Shown: positions 9,307-18,813, numbered from the stretch's first letter. The stretch: 64,000 bases of DNA from Pararheinheimera marina (GCF_042654345.1 NZ_JBHSGB010000002.1:124001-188000), one strand, 5' to 3'. Program-made: numbers and translations. The notes: a model not told the origin generated them from the sequence alone.

Positions 9307-9382
9307 CGCCTTACCCACCCCGAAAGTTTTTTTACCTCGAGCAGGTCTGTTGGTCTATCGGCTCTGCACCCTGAGGTTTATT

Positions 9383-10030
9383 ATGCGCTCTGCCCTGTTT
9401 CAATCGGCCTGGTCCCGGTACCAGCGCTTTACTGCTGCCCTGACCTTATTCAGCGGGGTTCCGGCCTTTTTATTACGTTTGTATCTGGCACCTGTGCTGA
9501 TCCAGGCGGGTTGGAATAAATACCAGGCGTTTGACGACACGGTCGCCTGGTTTGCCAACCCGGATTGGGGCCTGGGCCTGCCCGCTCCGGTGGTCTTAGC
9601 CGTGCTGGCTATTGCTGCCGAACTGCTGGGTGGCCTGCTGTTACTGGCTGGACTGGCCACCCGACTGGTCTGCCTGCCATTGATCGCCACCATGCTGGTG
9701 GCCATTTTTTCGGTGCATTGGCCCAATGGCTGGCTGGCCATCGCCGACACCTCCAGTTGGCTGGCCGATGGCACCTTGCTGCACGACGAGCGGGTGCTGG
9801 CGGCACGGGAAAAGCTGGCCGCGGCCAAAGCCATTTTGCAGCAATATGGCGATTACGACTGGCTGACCAGCAGCGGCAGCCTGGTGATCCTCAATAACGG
9901 CATTGAGTTTGCCGCCACCTACCTGCTGATGTTGCTGTCCTTGTTGTTTACCGGTGGTGGCCGCTACCTGAGTGGTGATTACTGGCTGAAACGTCAGTTA
10001 TGCCGCACTGCGGACAACAACGCGCCCTAA
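9383..10030 (+). CDS. DoxX family integral membrane protein
   Basis: The start is ATG 9383 with GAGG upstream; the longer frame from 9350 has no site. About 215 residues with four membrane segments. DoxX-like features are LLRLYLAPVLIQAGWNKY in the first helix, AELLGGLLLLAGLATRL in the second and VAIFSVHWPNGW in the third. An insert between helices 3 and 4 (DGTLLHDERVLAAREKLAAAKAIL) is soluble. DoxX proteins are small respiratory-chain-associated or redox-linked membrane proteins, but the exact role here is unknown. Confidence 0.8.
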   Translation: MRSALFQSAWSRYQRFTAALTLFSGVPAFLLRLYLAPVLIQAGWNKYQAFDDTVAWFANPDWGLGLPAPVVLAVLAIAAELLGGLLLLAGLATRLVCLPLIATMLVAIFSVHWPNGWLAIADTSSWLADGTLLHDERVLAAREKLAAAKAILQQYGDYDWLTSSGSLVILNNGIEFAATYLLMLLSLLFTGGGRYLSGDYWLKRQLCRTADNNAP

Positions 10031-10138
10031 GCAGCAACCAGCTGACCTGCAGATAATTTCAGCGCCGCCGAAAGCAAGCGGCACTGACGCCGGTCTACCT
10101 TTGGTCGTTTTACGCCACCAAACAGAGGAAGGTGCCCA

Positions 10139-11737
10139 GTGCCTCAGTTTGCTTCAATTAAAAGCCGGATATTTATTGGTTACGCCGCTATTTTGCTGGT
10201 GACACTTGCTGCCGCCATTTTGCTGATTAGCAGCAACCGCCAGTTAACGCATCAGGTGGCGGGTTTTGTGGACGAGTCCTTACCCGCGCTGCATGCAGTC
10301 AGCAGCATGCAGAGCAGCGCCAAACAATGGGTGCTGACCGGCTACGAGCTGTATGGCACTACCCTCAGCCCGGCGCAGTTCAACCAGACCCAACAGGCAC
10401 TGCAGCAGGATATCCGCAACCAGCTCAGCAGCCTGGCCAGCTTCCAAAGTTCCGACGCCGACCAGCGCTTTCAGCAACTACAGCAGGCATTGGTGCAGCT
10501 AAACCAACTGATGCAAGCCGCAGAAGTAGACTGGGACCAGGCGCGCGAGCAGCTGACAAAAATTAATCAGGCAGCGGTCGGTTTTAATCAGGCTGCAGAC
10601 GCCCTGGCCGAGCGGATCACCGGGTTAGCCCGCAGTAAAACCGCCCTGATCAGCGACAGTCTGAGTAGCAATACCTTAACAGTCGCCACCTTGTTGCTGC
10701 TGATCCTGCTGGTCGCCATAGCGTTTTTTTTCCTGGCACAAAAGCAAATTGCCCAGCCTGTGGTGCGGCTGTCTGCCGAGCTTGGCGACCTGGCGGCCAG
10801 CCGCGACTTAACCCGGCAGTTGCAAAGCGAGGGAGCCACCGAAGTGCAGCATGTGGCCGCCAGTGTGAACCATTTATTGCGGGTGTTTCAGCAAGGCATA
10901 GCAGAAATGTACCAGGCCATTTCAGGCATTCATCAGGCGGTCGGAGCGCTGGCGGGCAGCAGCCGTCAATCCTCAGGTTCTGTCACTGAACTGCAGCAAA
11001 AACTCGGCGACCTGGTGCAAAACATGGCGCAACTGGAGCAGCAGATGCACCAGAGTGTCAGCCGCTCCAGCCATGCAGCAGACGCGGCCAAAGCCGGTGC
11101 GGATTCCATGTCACAAAGCCAGCAAGCCGTGCTGGAAACGTCCGCCAGCATCAGCCAGCTGTCGGGCGATATTGAAGCCACTGCTCAAATGCTATTGGCA
11201 TTGCAGTCCAACGGCGACCAGGTGAGTTCTGTGGTGAACAGCATTGCCGAAATAGCCGCACAAACCAATTTACTGGCGCTGAATGCCGCGATAGAAGCCG
11301 CCCGCGCCGGTGACTCTGGTCGCGGCTTTGCCGTGGTGGCCGATGAAGTCCGCACCCTGGCGGTGCGCACCCACAATGCCACTACGGAGATCAACAGCAT
11401 GCTGGCCGCTATTGTCAGCTCCATTCAGTATGCGGTTGGCACTATGCAGTCGAACCGGGCCACAGCACAGCGTTCGGTCGAGCTGGCCGATCACTTGGTA
11501 CAGACGCTGGAAGCGGGCCGGCAGATCATTCTGGATTTAGCCGAGGTCAGTCAACAGGCCGCAGGTCTGGCGGGCGATTCGCAGCAAATGACCAATGAGC
11601 TGCAGCATGGCATTCTTGCGTTTGCCGGGCTGGGGACTTCAGTGTCAGCTGCCAACCAGGAGGTCGCCGCCACCAGTCACGCTCTGACCGGGTTGGCTGG
11701 CCAATTGCGCCAGACTGCTGATTTGTTCAAACATTAG
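10139..11737 (+). CDS. Methyl-accepting chemotaxis protein
   Basis: 532 residues starting at GTG 10139 behind GAGGAAGG. It has a membrane segment at about 10-30, a helical periplasmic sensor (four-helix-bundle type, about 35-170), a second membrane segment at about 178-200 (TVATLLLLILLVAIAFFFLA), HAMP at about 200-255, then the cytoplasmic signalling coiled coil. The hairpin tip contains the strictly conserved QTNLLALNAAIEAARAGD followed by GRGFAVVADEVRTLA. There is no C-terminal CheR-tethering pentapeptide. It senses an unknown ligand and signals to CheA/CheW. No other che gene is in the window. Confidence 0.93.
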   Translation: MPQFASIKSRIFIGYAAILLVTLAAAILLISSNRQLTHQVAGFVDESLPALHAVSSMQSSAKQWVLTGYELYGTTLSPAQFNQTQQALQQDIRNQLSSLASFQSSDADQRFQQLQQALVQLNQLMQAAEVDWDQAREQLTKINQAAVGFNQAADALAERITGLARSKTALISDSLSSNTLTVATLLLLILLVAIAFFFLAQKQIAQPVVRLSAELGDLAASRDLTRQLQSEGATEVQHVAASVNHLLRVFQQGIAEMYQAISGIHQAVGALAGSSRQSSGSVTELQQKLGDLVQNMAQLEQQMHQSVSRSSHAADAAKAGADSMSQSQQAVLETSASISQLSGDIEATAQMLLALQSNGDQVSSVVNSIAEIAAQTNLLALNAAIEAARAGDSGRGFAVVADEVRTLAVRTHNATTEINSMLAAIVSSIQYAVGTMQSNRATAQRSVELADHLVQTLEAGRQIILDLAEVSQQAAGLAGDSQQMTNELQHGILAFAGLGTSVSAANQEVAATSHALTGLAGQLRQTADLFKH

Positions 11738-11792
11738 GCACAAGCTGTCCTTTAATTGCGCTGCAGCCGGTCCCAGCCGCAGCGCTGCGGAT

Positions 11793-12794
11793 TCAGAATT
11801 TGGTACTAAGCGCCTGCAGTAACTGCGGGTGAAACTGCTCAGGCGCCTGGATCTGTGGCGAATGGCCTAAATCAGCAAAGCGGACTAAACGGCCTTTAGG
11901 CAACTTTTTCAGCGTGGCAGGTCCGAGCTGGGCATACTGGCCCAGCTGTTTTTTCAGTGCGTCCGGTGCCGCGTCTTTGCCTATCGCAGTATTGTCCAGC
12001 TCACCAATCATCAGTGTGACTGGCATCTGCAACTGGCCAAACTCATACAGCACCGGCTGGGTGAAAATCATGTCGGCGGTCAATGCCGAGTTCCAGGCCA
12101 CCTGTTGTTTGCCGTCACCACGGTACATACCTGCCTGCATTTGCACCCAACGGTCAAATTCCGGCCGCCAGTGGCCGCCATAATAGGTGTCTTTCTGGTA
12201 CTGTTTGATGCCTGCCGCCGAGGTGGCCAAATCACGCTGATACCACTGATCGACAGTGCGGTACGGGACTCCCAGTGCTTTCCAGTCTTCCAGCCCTATC
12301 GGGTTTACCAGCACCAGTTGTTCTGTGCTGTCCGGATACAACAAGGCAAAACGGCTGGCCAGCATGCCGCCCATGGAATGACCCAATACCGCCGCCTGGC
12401 TAATTTGCAGTTTGTCTAACAAGGCTTTGGTGTTGGCTGCCAGCTGCTGAAAACTAAACTGGTACTGCGCCGGTTTGCTGGATTTACAAAAGCCGACCTG
12501 GTCCGGCGCTATCACCCGGTAGCCGGCAGCGGTCAGCGCTTTAATGCTGCCTTCCCAGGTGGCGGCACAAAAGTTTTTGCCGTGCAGCAACACCACCACT
12601 TTGCCGTTTGGCTGCGGCGCAGCGACATCCAGATACGCCATTTCCAGTGCTTGTTGCTGGCTGTTCAGCCGGAAATACTGCACAGGGTATGGGTAGTCGA
12701 AGCCCTCCAGCCGTGGGCCATAGACAGGTTCGGCGGCCTGCACCACGGGGGCGATCAGACTGGCCAGTAACAACGTTATCCATTGAATTTTCAT
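11793..12794 (-). CDS. Exported alpha/beta-hydrolase
   Basis: 333 residues with a signal peptide (MKIQWITLLLASLIAPVVQA|AEP). The alpha/beta-hydrolase fold_1 core has oxyanion-hole strand VVVLLHGKNFCAATW, nucleophile elbow LGHSMGGMLASR, acid near MIGELDNTA and His in FADLGHSPQIQAPE. It is a periplasmic or secreted esterase/hydrolase of unknown substrate. It stands alone, convergent with the chemoreceptor. Confidence 0.85.
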   Translation of the reverse strand: MKIQWITLLLASLIAPVVQAAEPVYGPRLEGFDYPYPVQYFRLNSQQQALEMAYLDVAAPQPNGKVVVLLHGKNFCAATWEGSIKALTAAGYRVIAPDQVGFCKSSKPAQYQFSFQQLAANTKALLDKLQISQAAVLGHSMGGMLASRFALLYPDSTEQLVLVNPIGLEDWKALGVPYRTVDQWYQRDLATSAAGIKQYQKDTYYGGHWRPEFDRWVQMQAGMYRGDGKQQVAWNSALTADMIFTQPVLYEFGQLQMPVTLMIGELDNTAIGKDAAPDALKKQLGQYAQLGPATLKKLPKGRLVRFADLGHSPQIQAPEQFHPQLLQALSTKF

Positions 12795-12917
12795 CCATGC
12801 TCCTTAACAGAATGGCAGGCACCGCCTGCACCACGAAAACCTTTGAATGCAGAGGTTTTATTTCGCCATTGGTTCCACCACTTAACCCGGTTAAGCTGCA
12901 CTACGACGCTTAGCGGC

Positions 12918-13105
12918 CTAATACTCCGGCGGAGCCACTGCCAGTAAGTGTTCTATCAGCAACCTTAGTCGCAGTGGCTGATTGTCACGATCCCGGTACA
13001 GCAGGTACATGTGCCAGCGCGGGCCGAGAGCAAATGGCGGGACATCGTGCTGTGACAGCAAGGTGTCCCTTCTTACCCGCGGAGTTGTCACTCTGCTGAT
13101 GTGGA
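12918..13105 (-). pseudogene. 3' remnant of a LysR-family regulator gene
   Basis: In the frame ending at the TAG of 12918-12920, the last 60 or so codons read RRDTLLSQHDVPPFALGPRW, then HMYLLYRDRDNQPLRLRLL and IEHLLAVAPPEY. This is the typical C-terminal end of a LysR substrate-binding domain (P-x-YLLYR strand and last helix). The upstream part is missing, because the frame runs into the 3' end of the MFS gene at 13106. It has no start codon or HTH. It is best explained as a LysR gene truncated when the MFS gene moved in or by deletion. Confidence 0.65.
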
Positions 13106-14338
13106 TCAGGTTTTGTCGCTCAAACAGGCTTTGGCTGCATTAATACCGCCTGGCTGCTTTAACCAGCCAGAGCTCAGGGCCACTAGAGCCGCCAGCACCA
13201 ACGTCAGGCTGCTTCCAACGGGAATGGCGAGAGGTCCAAAGCTGTCGTAGGCGAGCCCCCCCAGGGTTGCTCCACTGGCAATGCCCACCTGAGCCACGGC
13301 CACCAGCAAACCACCACCGGCTTCGGCATCATCAGCCGCAGCCCGGGTCACCCAGGCCCACCAGGTCACCTGAGCCGCAGTTCCACACCAACCCCAAACC
13401 GCCAATAGTAGCAACACCGGCAGCTGGCCTTCACCGAACAGCAATAATCCCGCCACCATCAGCGCCATCACCAGCGACAGGCAGGTCAGAGTCCAATGCA
13501 GCCGGGGACCAATCAGCTTGCTGACAGTTAAAGTTCCGACAAAACCAGCGATGCCGACCATTAACAGGCTAAACGAGACCAGATTAACGCCAGCCTGAGT
13601 GACTTGCTCCAGATAAGGCCGCAAGTAGGTGTACAGCGAGAACTGGCCAGCGAAAAACAGCATGGCGCCAAAATAACCAACAGCGACCGCAGGGCGGCGC
13701 AGTAACCCCGACACACCAACAGCAGTGCTTCGTTGCACCGCAGGCAACTGCGGCAAGAAGCGAAACTGCAGCGCACATGCCACTACAGCAACGGGGATCA
13801 GGCAAAAGAAGGCGCCACGCCAACCGATGAGCTCACCCAGCACACTCCCCAACGGCGCCGCCACAGTTCCGGCGAGTGCGGTGCCCCCCGAAATCACCGC
13901 CAGTGCTTTAGCTACAGAGCCAGCAGGCACCAGCCGCATGGCCGTAGCCGCAGACAATGACCAGAAGCCACCCAGCGACAGCCCCAGCAAAACACGGCCA
14001 AGCATCAGCACAGTAAAATTCGGCGCAAAAGCCACCAGCGGACCCGAACTAATTAACAGCGCCGTTAAGCACAGCAGCACAGTGCGACGGTCCAGCGTTC
14101 CGGCCAGAGTGCGGATACTCAAGCTGGAAAACAGCGCCGCCAACGAGCAAATCGATACCGACTGGCCTGCTTGGCCTTCGGTTAACTGCAAATCTGCCGC
14201 CATTGGCGTCAGCAGGCTGACCGGCATAAATTCGGCCGCAACCAACACAAAGGAACAAATGGCCAGCGCATTGACCGCGCCCCAATGCGCCGGTTCGGAC
14301 CCTGTGGCACTTGGCAACGGGTTTTTCTCAACAGACAT
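13106..14338 (-). CDS. MFS transporter, NepI/AraJ-like (DHA1)
   Basis: The start is ATG 14338, with GGAG eight bases upstream; the frame extends to 14431 without a site. 410 residues and 12 membrane segments. The N-half has FVLVAAEFMPVSLLTPMAADL (helix 1), LDRRTVLLCL (A-motif loop) and RVLLGLSLGGFWSLSAATAMRLVP, which closely matches the purine-ribonucleoside efflux pump NepI subgroup. It would export a small molecule by proton antiport; substrate is not deducible. The LysR remnant directly behind it suggests it was once a regulator/transporter pair. Confidence 0.82.
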   Translation of the reverse strand: MSVEKNPLPSATGSEPAHWGAVNALAICSFVLVAAEFMPVSLLTPMAADLQLTEGQAGQSVSICSLAALFSSLSIRTLAGTLDRRTVLLCLTALLISSGPLVAFAPNFTVLMLGRVLLGLSLGGFWSLSAATAMRLVPAGSVAKALAVISGGTALAGTVAAPLGSVLGELIGWRGAFFCLIPVAVVACALQFRFLPQLPAVQRSTAVGVSGLLRRPAVAVGYFGAMLFFAGQFSLYTYLRPYLEQVTQAGVNLVSFSLLMVGIAGFVGTLTVSKLIGPRLHWTLTCLSLVMALMVAGLLLFGEGQLPVLLLLAVWGWCGTAAQVTWWAWVTRAAADDAEAGGGLLVAVAQVGIASGATLGGLAYDSFGPLAIPVGSSLTLVLAALVALSSGWLKQPGGINAAKACLSDKT

Positions 14339-14532
14339 AACGACACAACTCCAGATTGATTGAATGCGCGGGCGATAAAAGGCCAGGCCCGGACAGCCAA
14401 GCTGCTCAGACAGGCACGAGGAATACAACAAGGTTCAACAGCTGATCTGCCGGCCCCGCAACACGCAGTTGGCATGGGCGGCCTGACAAAGCGGAAAATG
14501 GGTGGTGGCGCAGTAACGCCACCACCACTGTC

Positions 14533-15627
14533 TTAAGCTAAATGAGTTTTAAAGAAACTGCTCAGCTTATCAAAGGGGATTTTGTCCATTTGATCGTATA
14601 AATCCACATGGTTAGCACCAGGGATAATCAGCAGCTCTTTTGGTTCCGCCGCCGCCGCATAGGCCGTTTCACTGAAATAGCGCGAATGCGCTTTTTCGCC
14701 GTGAATGATCAGGGCTGGCCGTGGCGAAATTTCATCGATGTAACTCAGCAATGGCATATTCATAAAGGACAGCGGAGTGGTTAAGGTCCAGGACGCATTG
14801 GAATTAATCGCCCTTGGGTGAAAACCACGCTGCTTCGATTTGTAGTAGCCGGCATATTCCTGCACAAACAGCGGTTCGCCGCCTTTTAATTCCAGCGACA
14901 CCGGGCCTACTGCAGGCTGACCTTTTTCAGCATCCAGCCAGCGCTGCTGACTCATTTGCTCCAGCGCCGCAGTGCGCTGCTCTTTGGTCGTGCTGTCGTT
15001 ATAGCCCTTGGACATCACTCGGGTCATGTCGTACATAGTGCTGGTGGCGACCGCTTTGATGCGTTTGTCCACTGAAGCGGCGTTCAGCGCCATGCCACCC
15101 CAACCACAAATCCCAATAATACCAATGCGGTTACGGTCGACTGTTGGCAACAAGCCCAGATAGTCTACGGCGGCACTGAAGTCTTCGGTATTGATATCAG
15201 GTGACGCTACATGACGGGGTTCGCCGCCACTTTCGCCGGTGTACGACGGATCAAAGGCCAGTGTAATAAAACCACGCTCAGCCATGGTTTGGGCGTACAG
15301 ACCAGACGATTGCTCTTTCACGGCGCCAAACGGGCCGCTGATGGCTAATGCCGCCTGCTTGCCGCTGGCATTTTTTGGCAGATACAAATCAGCAGCTAAG
15401 GTAATGCCATAGCGGTTGGTGAAGCTGACTTTTTTGTGGTCCACTTTGTCACTTTTGGCAAAGGTTTTATCCCAGTCACTGCCGAGCGTTAACGCAGCGC
15501 CTTGTGCCTGCGCCTGAGCACTCAGTGCTGAGCCGACACCAAGAGCAACTAAGCCTGCGCCTGTCATTTTCAGCAGGGTACGGCGTGTGTTATCTGGGGC
15601 GGCGGTGTTCTGTGATTGATTGCTCAT
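14533..15627 (-). CDS. Tat-exported alpha/beta-hydrolase with Cys in the nucleophile elbow
   Basis: ATG 15627 has GGAG seven bases upstream. A twin-arginine signal (NTRRTLLKMTGAGLVALG) is followed by an AQAQAQG cleavage region. The hydrolase domain has LAISGPFGAVKEQ, LAFDPSYTGESGGEPR, an elbow GICGWGGMALN where Cys stands in place of Ser, PRPALIIHGEKAHSRYFSE and the His in IIPGANHVDLYDQ. This resembles YcjY/dienelactone-hydrolase-like proteins. It is the third gene of the operon cyclophilin-like / cupin / hydrolase divergent from a LysR gene. The substrate is unknown. Confidence 0.82.
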   Translation of the reverse strand: MSNQSQNTAAPDNTRRTLLKMTGAGLVALGVGSALSAQAQAQGAALTLGSDWDKTFAKSDKVDHKKVSFTNRYGITLAADLYLPKNASGKQAALAISGPFGAVKEQSSGLYAQTMAERGFITLAFDPSYTGESGGEPRHVASPDINTEDFSAAVDYLGLLPTVDRNRIGIIGICGWGGMALNAASVDKRIKAVATSTMYDMTRVMSKGYNDSTTKEQRTAALEQMSQQRWLDAEKGQPAVGPVSLELKGGEPLFVQEYAGYYKSKQRGFHPRAINSNASWTLTTPLSFMNMPLLSYIDEISPRPALIIHGEKAHSRYFSETAYAAAAEPKELLIIPGANHVDLYDQMDKIPFDKLSSFFKTHLA

Positions 15628-15684
15628 CTCTGTCTCCAAAATGTTACTGATTCATTGTGTATGCGGCCGGATCCCGGCGCGGCG

Positions 15685-16209
15685 CTACTGTTCGTTGTTG
15701 ATGTCTCGGGCGCCGCTGTACTCTGCGTCACTGACCTTTTCCAGCCAGACCACATTGCGGCCTTCTTCGTCTTGTCCTGTCACCACTAAATGGGTCATCG
15801 CAGAGTCGGCTGCGGCACCATGCCAGTGTTTGACACCAGGTGGACACCACACCACATCCCCCACCTTAATTTGTGTGACCGGCTGACCCCATTGCTGGGT
15901 ATACCCCACACCTTGGGTGACAATAATGTGCTGACCCTTCGGATGGGTATGCCAGGCCGTTCTGGCACCGGCTTCAAAGGTGACATAAGCGCCAGACGCG
16001 TTAATCTCTGCGGTACCAGGAAACAGTGGTGCTATTTGAGCTGTTCCGGTAAACAGCTGCTGCGGGCCTTGCATGCCTGGCTGCGAGCCCTGAGGACGAA
16101 CCTGCTGCGCCTGCACTGTGGGTTCGCTTTGAGCGCTCGCAGCGTCCATCGCAAAACCGGCTGAGGATAAAGCCGCGGTATACAGGGCTGATTTCATTAA
16201 GGTGGTCAT
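15685..16209 (-). CDS. Exported cupin (mandelonitrile-lyase-like)
   Basis: ATG 16209 has AGGAGGAAC upstream, and the signal peptide ends near DAASAQ. A single cupin_2 domain shows the metal ligands: motif 1 ARTAWHTHPKGQHIIVTQG (His-x-His with a third ligand in the strand) and motif 2 PPGVKHWHGAAADSAMTHL (His). About 174 residues. Bacterial cupins with this pattern include (R)-mandelonitrile lyases and metal-dependent quercetinase-like proteins. Function here is not established. It lies between the cyclophilin-like gene and the Tat hydrolase gene, all on the same strand. Confidence 0.83.
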   Translation of the reverse strand: MTTLMKSALYTAALSSAGFAMDAASAQSEPTVQAQQVRPQGSQPGMQGPQQLFTGTAQIAPLFPGTAEINASGAYVTFEAGARTAWHTHPKGQHIIVTQGVGYTQQWGQPVTQIKVGDVVWCPPGVKHWHGAAADSAMTHLVVTGQDEEGRNVVWLEKVSDAEYSGARDINNEQ

Positions 16210-16255
16210 AGTTCCTCCTGCAGAATTTAATCGGTGATGTGTTGGCACCTGGCCA

Positions 16256-16618
16256 CTAACGCTGTGACGCAATCACTTCGATGGTCACTTTCTGAGAACC
16301 AGAAAACTTCAGGTGTTCTGCGCCCTGGATGATGCGGCCGAGCGACACCAAACCGCTGGCATAGCCAAAATCCCGATAAAAAATAGCCAGATTGCCCCAG
16401 GGCGCGTAGTAGGTAATGTCTCCCACAGACGGCTCATACCCGGCGGCAGCACCAGCGGTGGATAACTTTTTTGGCAAGTCGGCAATTTTCTCCGTGGAGG
16501 CGTAATCACTCAGCTCCAGCGTTAAAGGCAGCATCTGCACAAAGTCGCGGCTGGCCGCGCTGTCTGTCAGAGTGGCAGTCATCGACTTTCCTGCCACGCT
16601 TAAACGTATCGTTGTCAT
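16256..16618 (-). CDS. Cyclophilin-like fold protein
   Basis: 120 residues from ATG 16618 (GGAG nine bases upstream; upstream in-frame TTG and ATG codons are less well placed). The pattern of TIRLSVAGKSMTATLTDSAASRDFVQMLPLTLEL and GDITYYAPWGNLAIFYRDFGYASGLVSLGRI is the cyclophilin-like beta-barrel family (often annotated as Cyclophil_like2). It contains no prolyl-isomerase signature. It is the first gene of the three-gene operon, downstream of a palindromic site shared with the divergent LysR gene. Confidence 0.82.
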   Translation of the reverse strand: MTTIRLSVAGKSMTATLTDSAASRDFVQMLPLTLELSDYASTEKIADLPKKLSTAGAAAGYEPSVGDITYYAPWGNLAIFYRDFGYASGLVSLGRIIQGAEHLKFSGSQKVTIEVIASQR

Positions 16619-16722
16619 CTGTTGCATCTCCAAAGCGGTCTGCGCTTACAGGCCGGTCATTTAATGAGCACCAAGATACGCCTCAGAGGTTTGAGCAACA
16701 AGGCACAGCCGCTCATTGCAAC

Positions 16723-16739
16723 AATGAATTCAATTCATT
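16723..16739. promoter_or_regulatory. Palindromic operator candidate between LysR gene and cyclophilin/cupin operon
   Basis: A perfect 8-bp inverted repeat (AATGAATT and AATTCATT around one C) lies in the 187-bp divergent intergenic region. Size and place fit a LysR-type T-N11-A binding site. Confidence 0.5.
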
Positions 16740-16805
16740 CAACTAAGTAAAATATTGCTATAAAATAGGTTTATTGCAGAAACCTATGCTTTGGGATCAT
16801 TGATT

Positions 16806-17708
16806 ATGCGTGAAGAGTTAAATGATCTGGTGGTCTTTATGACGGTGGCGGAAGAGCATAGTTTTACCCGTGCCGCGGTGCGGCTGAACTTGTCGCAATC
16901 CGCCATCAGTTACGCCATCCGGCGGCTGGAAGAAAGCATTGGCATTAAACTGCTGAACCGAACGTCCAGGAAAGTCTCCACCACAGATGCCGGCGAAAAG
17001 CTGCTGGCCAGCCTCAAACCCGGGTTCTCCATGATCCAGTCACGGATTGAAGAACTGCGTGAGCTGGGCGATGCTCCGCGTGGCCTGGTGCGCATTGCCG
17101 CCAGCAAACCAGCCGTACGCACCCTGCTGTGGCCTGTATTGTCGCAAATAGCCCGCGACTACCCCGAAGTACAAATTGAGTTGAACCTGGAAAGCCGGCT
17201 GACGGATCTGGCGGAAGACCGTTTTGATGCGGGCGTTCGCCTGCGTGAGTTTGTCAGCCCGGACATGAATGCGGTGAAAATAGGCCCGGCGATCCGAATG
17301 GCAGCGGTTGGAACACCCGACTACTTCCGCCAACGCGGCGTGCCTCTGCATCCTGCCGATTTAGATCAACATGCCTGCCTGGTCATGCGGTTTCATGCCC
17401 ATGGCGCCATTTACGACTGGGAGTTTGAAAAGGATGGCCAGGCGCTGGTGAAAAAAGTGCCCTGCCAGTTTATTTTCAGCGAAAGCGATATTTGCATCGA
17501 AGCCGCCAAAGCCGGCCACGGCATTGCCTTTGTCACTGAACCTGAAGTCGCCGCAGATATTGAAAACGGCACCCTGCGCCGGGTACTGGCGGACTGGTGC
17601 CCGCCTTTTGATGGCTATTACCTGTGTTATTCCGGCCGCAGAAACATCAGCTCCGCCTTTCGGCTGGTGATTGACCGGCTGAAAAACTCTCCGCTGGCCA
17701 ATGAATAA
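16806..17708 (+). CDS. LysR-family transcriptional regulator
   Basis: 300 residues from ATG 16806 (the TTG at 16791 is in frame but lacks a better site). N-terminal HTH: LNDLVVFMTVAEEHSFTRAA, LNLSQSAISYAIRRLEESIG, LLNRTSRKVSTTDAG. The substrate-binding domain includes RLTDLAEDRFDAGVRLREFV, MAAVGTPDYFRQRG and the end CPPFDGYYLCYSGRRN. This is the CrgA/AphB-like subgroup. It is divergent from the cyclophilin-like/cupin/hydrolase operon and is presumably its regulator. Confidence 0.9.
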   Translation: MREELNDLVVFMTVAEEHSFTRAAVRLNLSQSAISYAIRRLEESIGIKLLNRTSRKVSTTDAGEKLLASLKPGFSMIQSRIEELRELGDAPRGLVRIAASKPAVRTLLWPVLSQIARDYPEVQIELNLESRLTDLAEDRFDAGVRLREFVSPDMNAVKIGPAIRMAAVGTPDYFRQRGVPLHPADLDQHACLVMRFHAHGAIYDWEFEKDGQALVKKVPCQFIFSESDICIEAAKAGHGIAFVTEPEVAADIENGTLRRVLADWCPPFDGYYLCYSGRRNISSAFRLVIDRLKNSPLANE

Positions 17709-17763
17709 CGATCTGCTGCAGGCAGGCACAGCTTATGACTGCGCCTGCCTGGCTGAATGCGTC

Positions 17764-18813
17764 TTAAGCCAGATTTAATGACGACATATCAATCACAAAA
17801 CGGTGCGCCAAATCGCCTTTTTCCAGACGGCGGAAGGCGTCGTTAATCTGGTCCATGCGGATCATTTCACAGTCCGGGTACACATTGTGCTCAGCACAGA
17901 AGTTCAGCACTTCCTGCGTTTCGGCAATACCACCAATCAGTGAACCGGCAATACGACGGCGGCCAAACACCAGCGGCACGCTCATCAGCTCTTCCAGCGG
18001 ACCGACCTGACCTACCACCACCAGCGTACCGTCAATGTCGAGCAATGGCGCGTACACACTGACATCGTGTTTCACCGGTGCGGTGTCGATAATCAAGTCA
18101 AAAGAACTGGCAGCTGCCGCCATAGCTGCAGGGTCGGATGACGCCAGAATGCCTTTGGCGCCCATGGCTTTCGATTCTGCTTCTTTGCTGGTTGAGCGGC
18201 TGATCGCAGTCACTTCTGCGCCCATTGCATGCGCAAGTTTTACCGCCATATGGCCCAGACCACCCAAGCCAATCACACCAACCCGGCTGCCTTTTTTCAC
18301 ACCCCAGGTCCGCAGTGGCGAATAGGTCGTAATACCGGCACACAAAATAGGAGCGGCTTTGGCTAAATCCATGTTGTCTGGAATTTGCAGTACAAACTCT
18401 TCGCGCACCACAATGTGCTTGGAGTAACCGCCTTGCGTGGTGGTGCCGTCAATGCGGTCCGGTGCACCGTACGTCGGGGTCATACCAACCCGGCAGAACT
18501 GCTCTTCGCCATGATGACACTGGTCGCAGTGCTGGCAGCTGTCAACCATGCAGCCTACCGCCACTTTGTCACCCGTTTTATAACGGGTGACACCAGGCCC
18601 GACTGACGTCACAACACCAACAATCTCATGACCCGGCACCAATGGATAAGGCTGCGGGCCCCAGTCGCCATTCACTGTATGTAAGTCTGAGTGACACACG
18701 CCACAGTACAGAATCTCAATAGCAACGTCGTTTGAGCGCAGCGCGCGGCGTTCGAAGTGAAACGGAGCCATCACTGCATCCGCTGAATGAGCGGCGTATC
18801 CAATTGTTTTCAT
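17764..18813 (-). CDS. Zinc-dependent alcohol dehydrogenase / aldehyde reductase (YahK-like)
   Basis: 349 residues. Catalytic zinc ligands are in CGVCHSDLHTVNGDWG and PGHEIVG, and structural zinc is in DSCQHCDQCHHGEEQFC. The Rossmann motif is GVIGLGGLGHMAVKLAHAMG. The organisation and the end (DAFRRLEKGDLAHRFVIDM) match the broad-substrate NADP-dependent aldehyde reductase YahK/cinnamyl-alcohol-dehydrogenase group. It is divergent from the LysR gene at 19045 across 231 bp. Confidence 0.9.
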   Translation of the reverse strand: MKTIGYAAHSADAVMAPFHFERRALRSNDVAIEILYCGVCHSDLHTVNGDWGPQPYPLVPGHEIVGVVTSVGPGVTRYKTGDKVAVGCMVDSCQHCDQCHHGEEQFCRVGMTPTYGAPDRIDGTTTQGGYSKHIVVREEFVLQIPDNMDLAKAAPILCAGITTYSPLRTWGVKKGSRVGVIGLGGLGHMAVKLAHAMGAEVTAISRSTSKEAESKAMGAKGILASSDPAAMAAAASSFDLIIDTAPVKHDVSVYAPLLDIDGTLVVVGQVGPLEELMSVPLVFGRRRIAGSLIGGIAETQEVLNFCAEHNVYPDCEMIRMDQINDAFRRLEKGDLAHRFVIDMSSLNLA

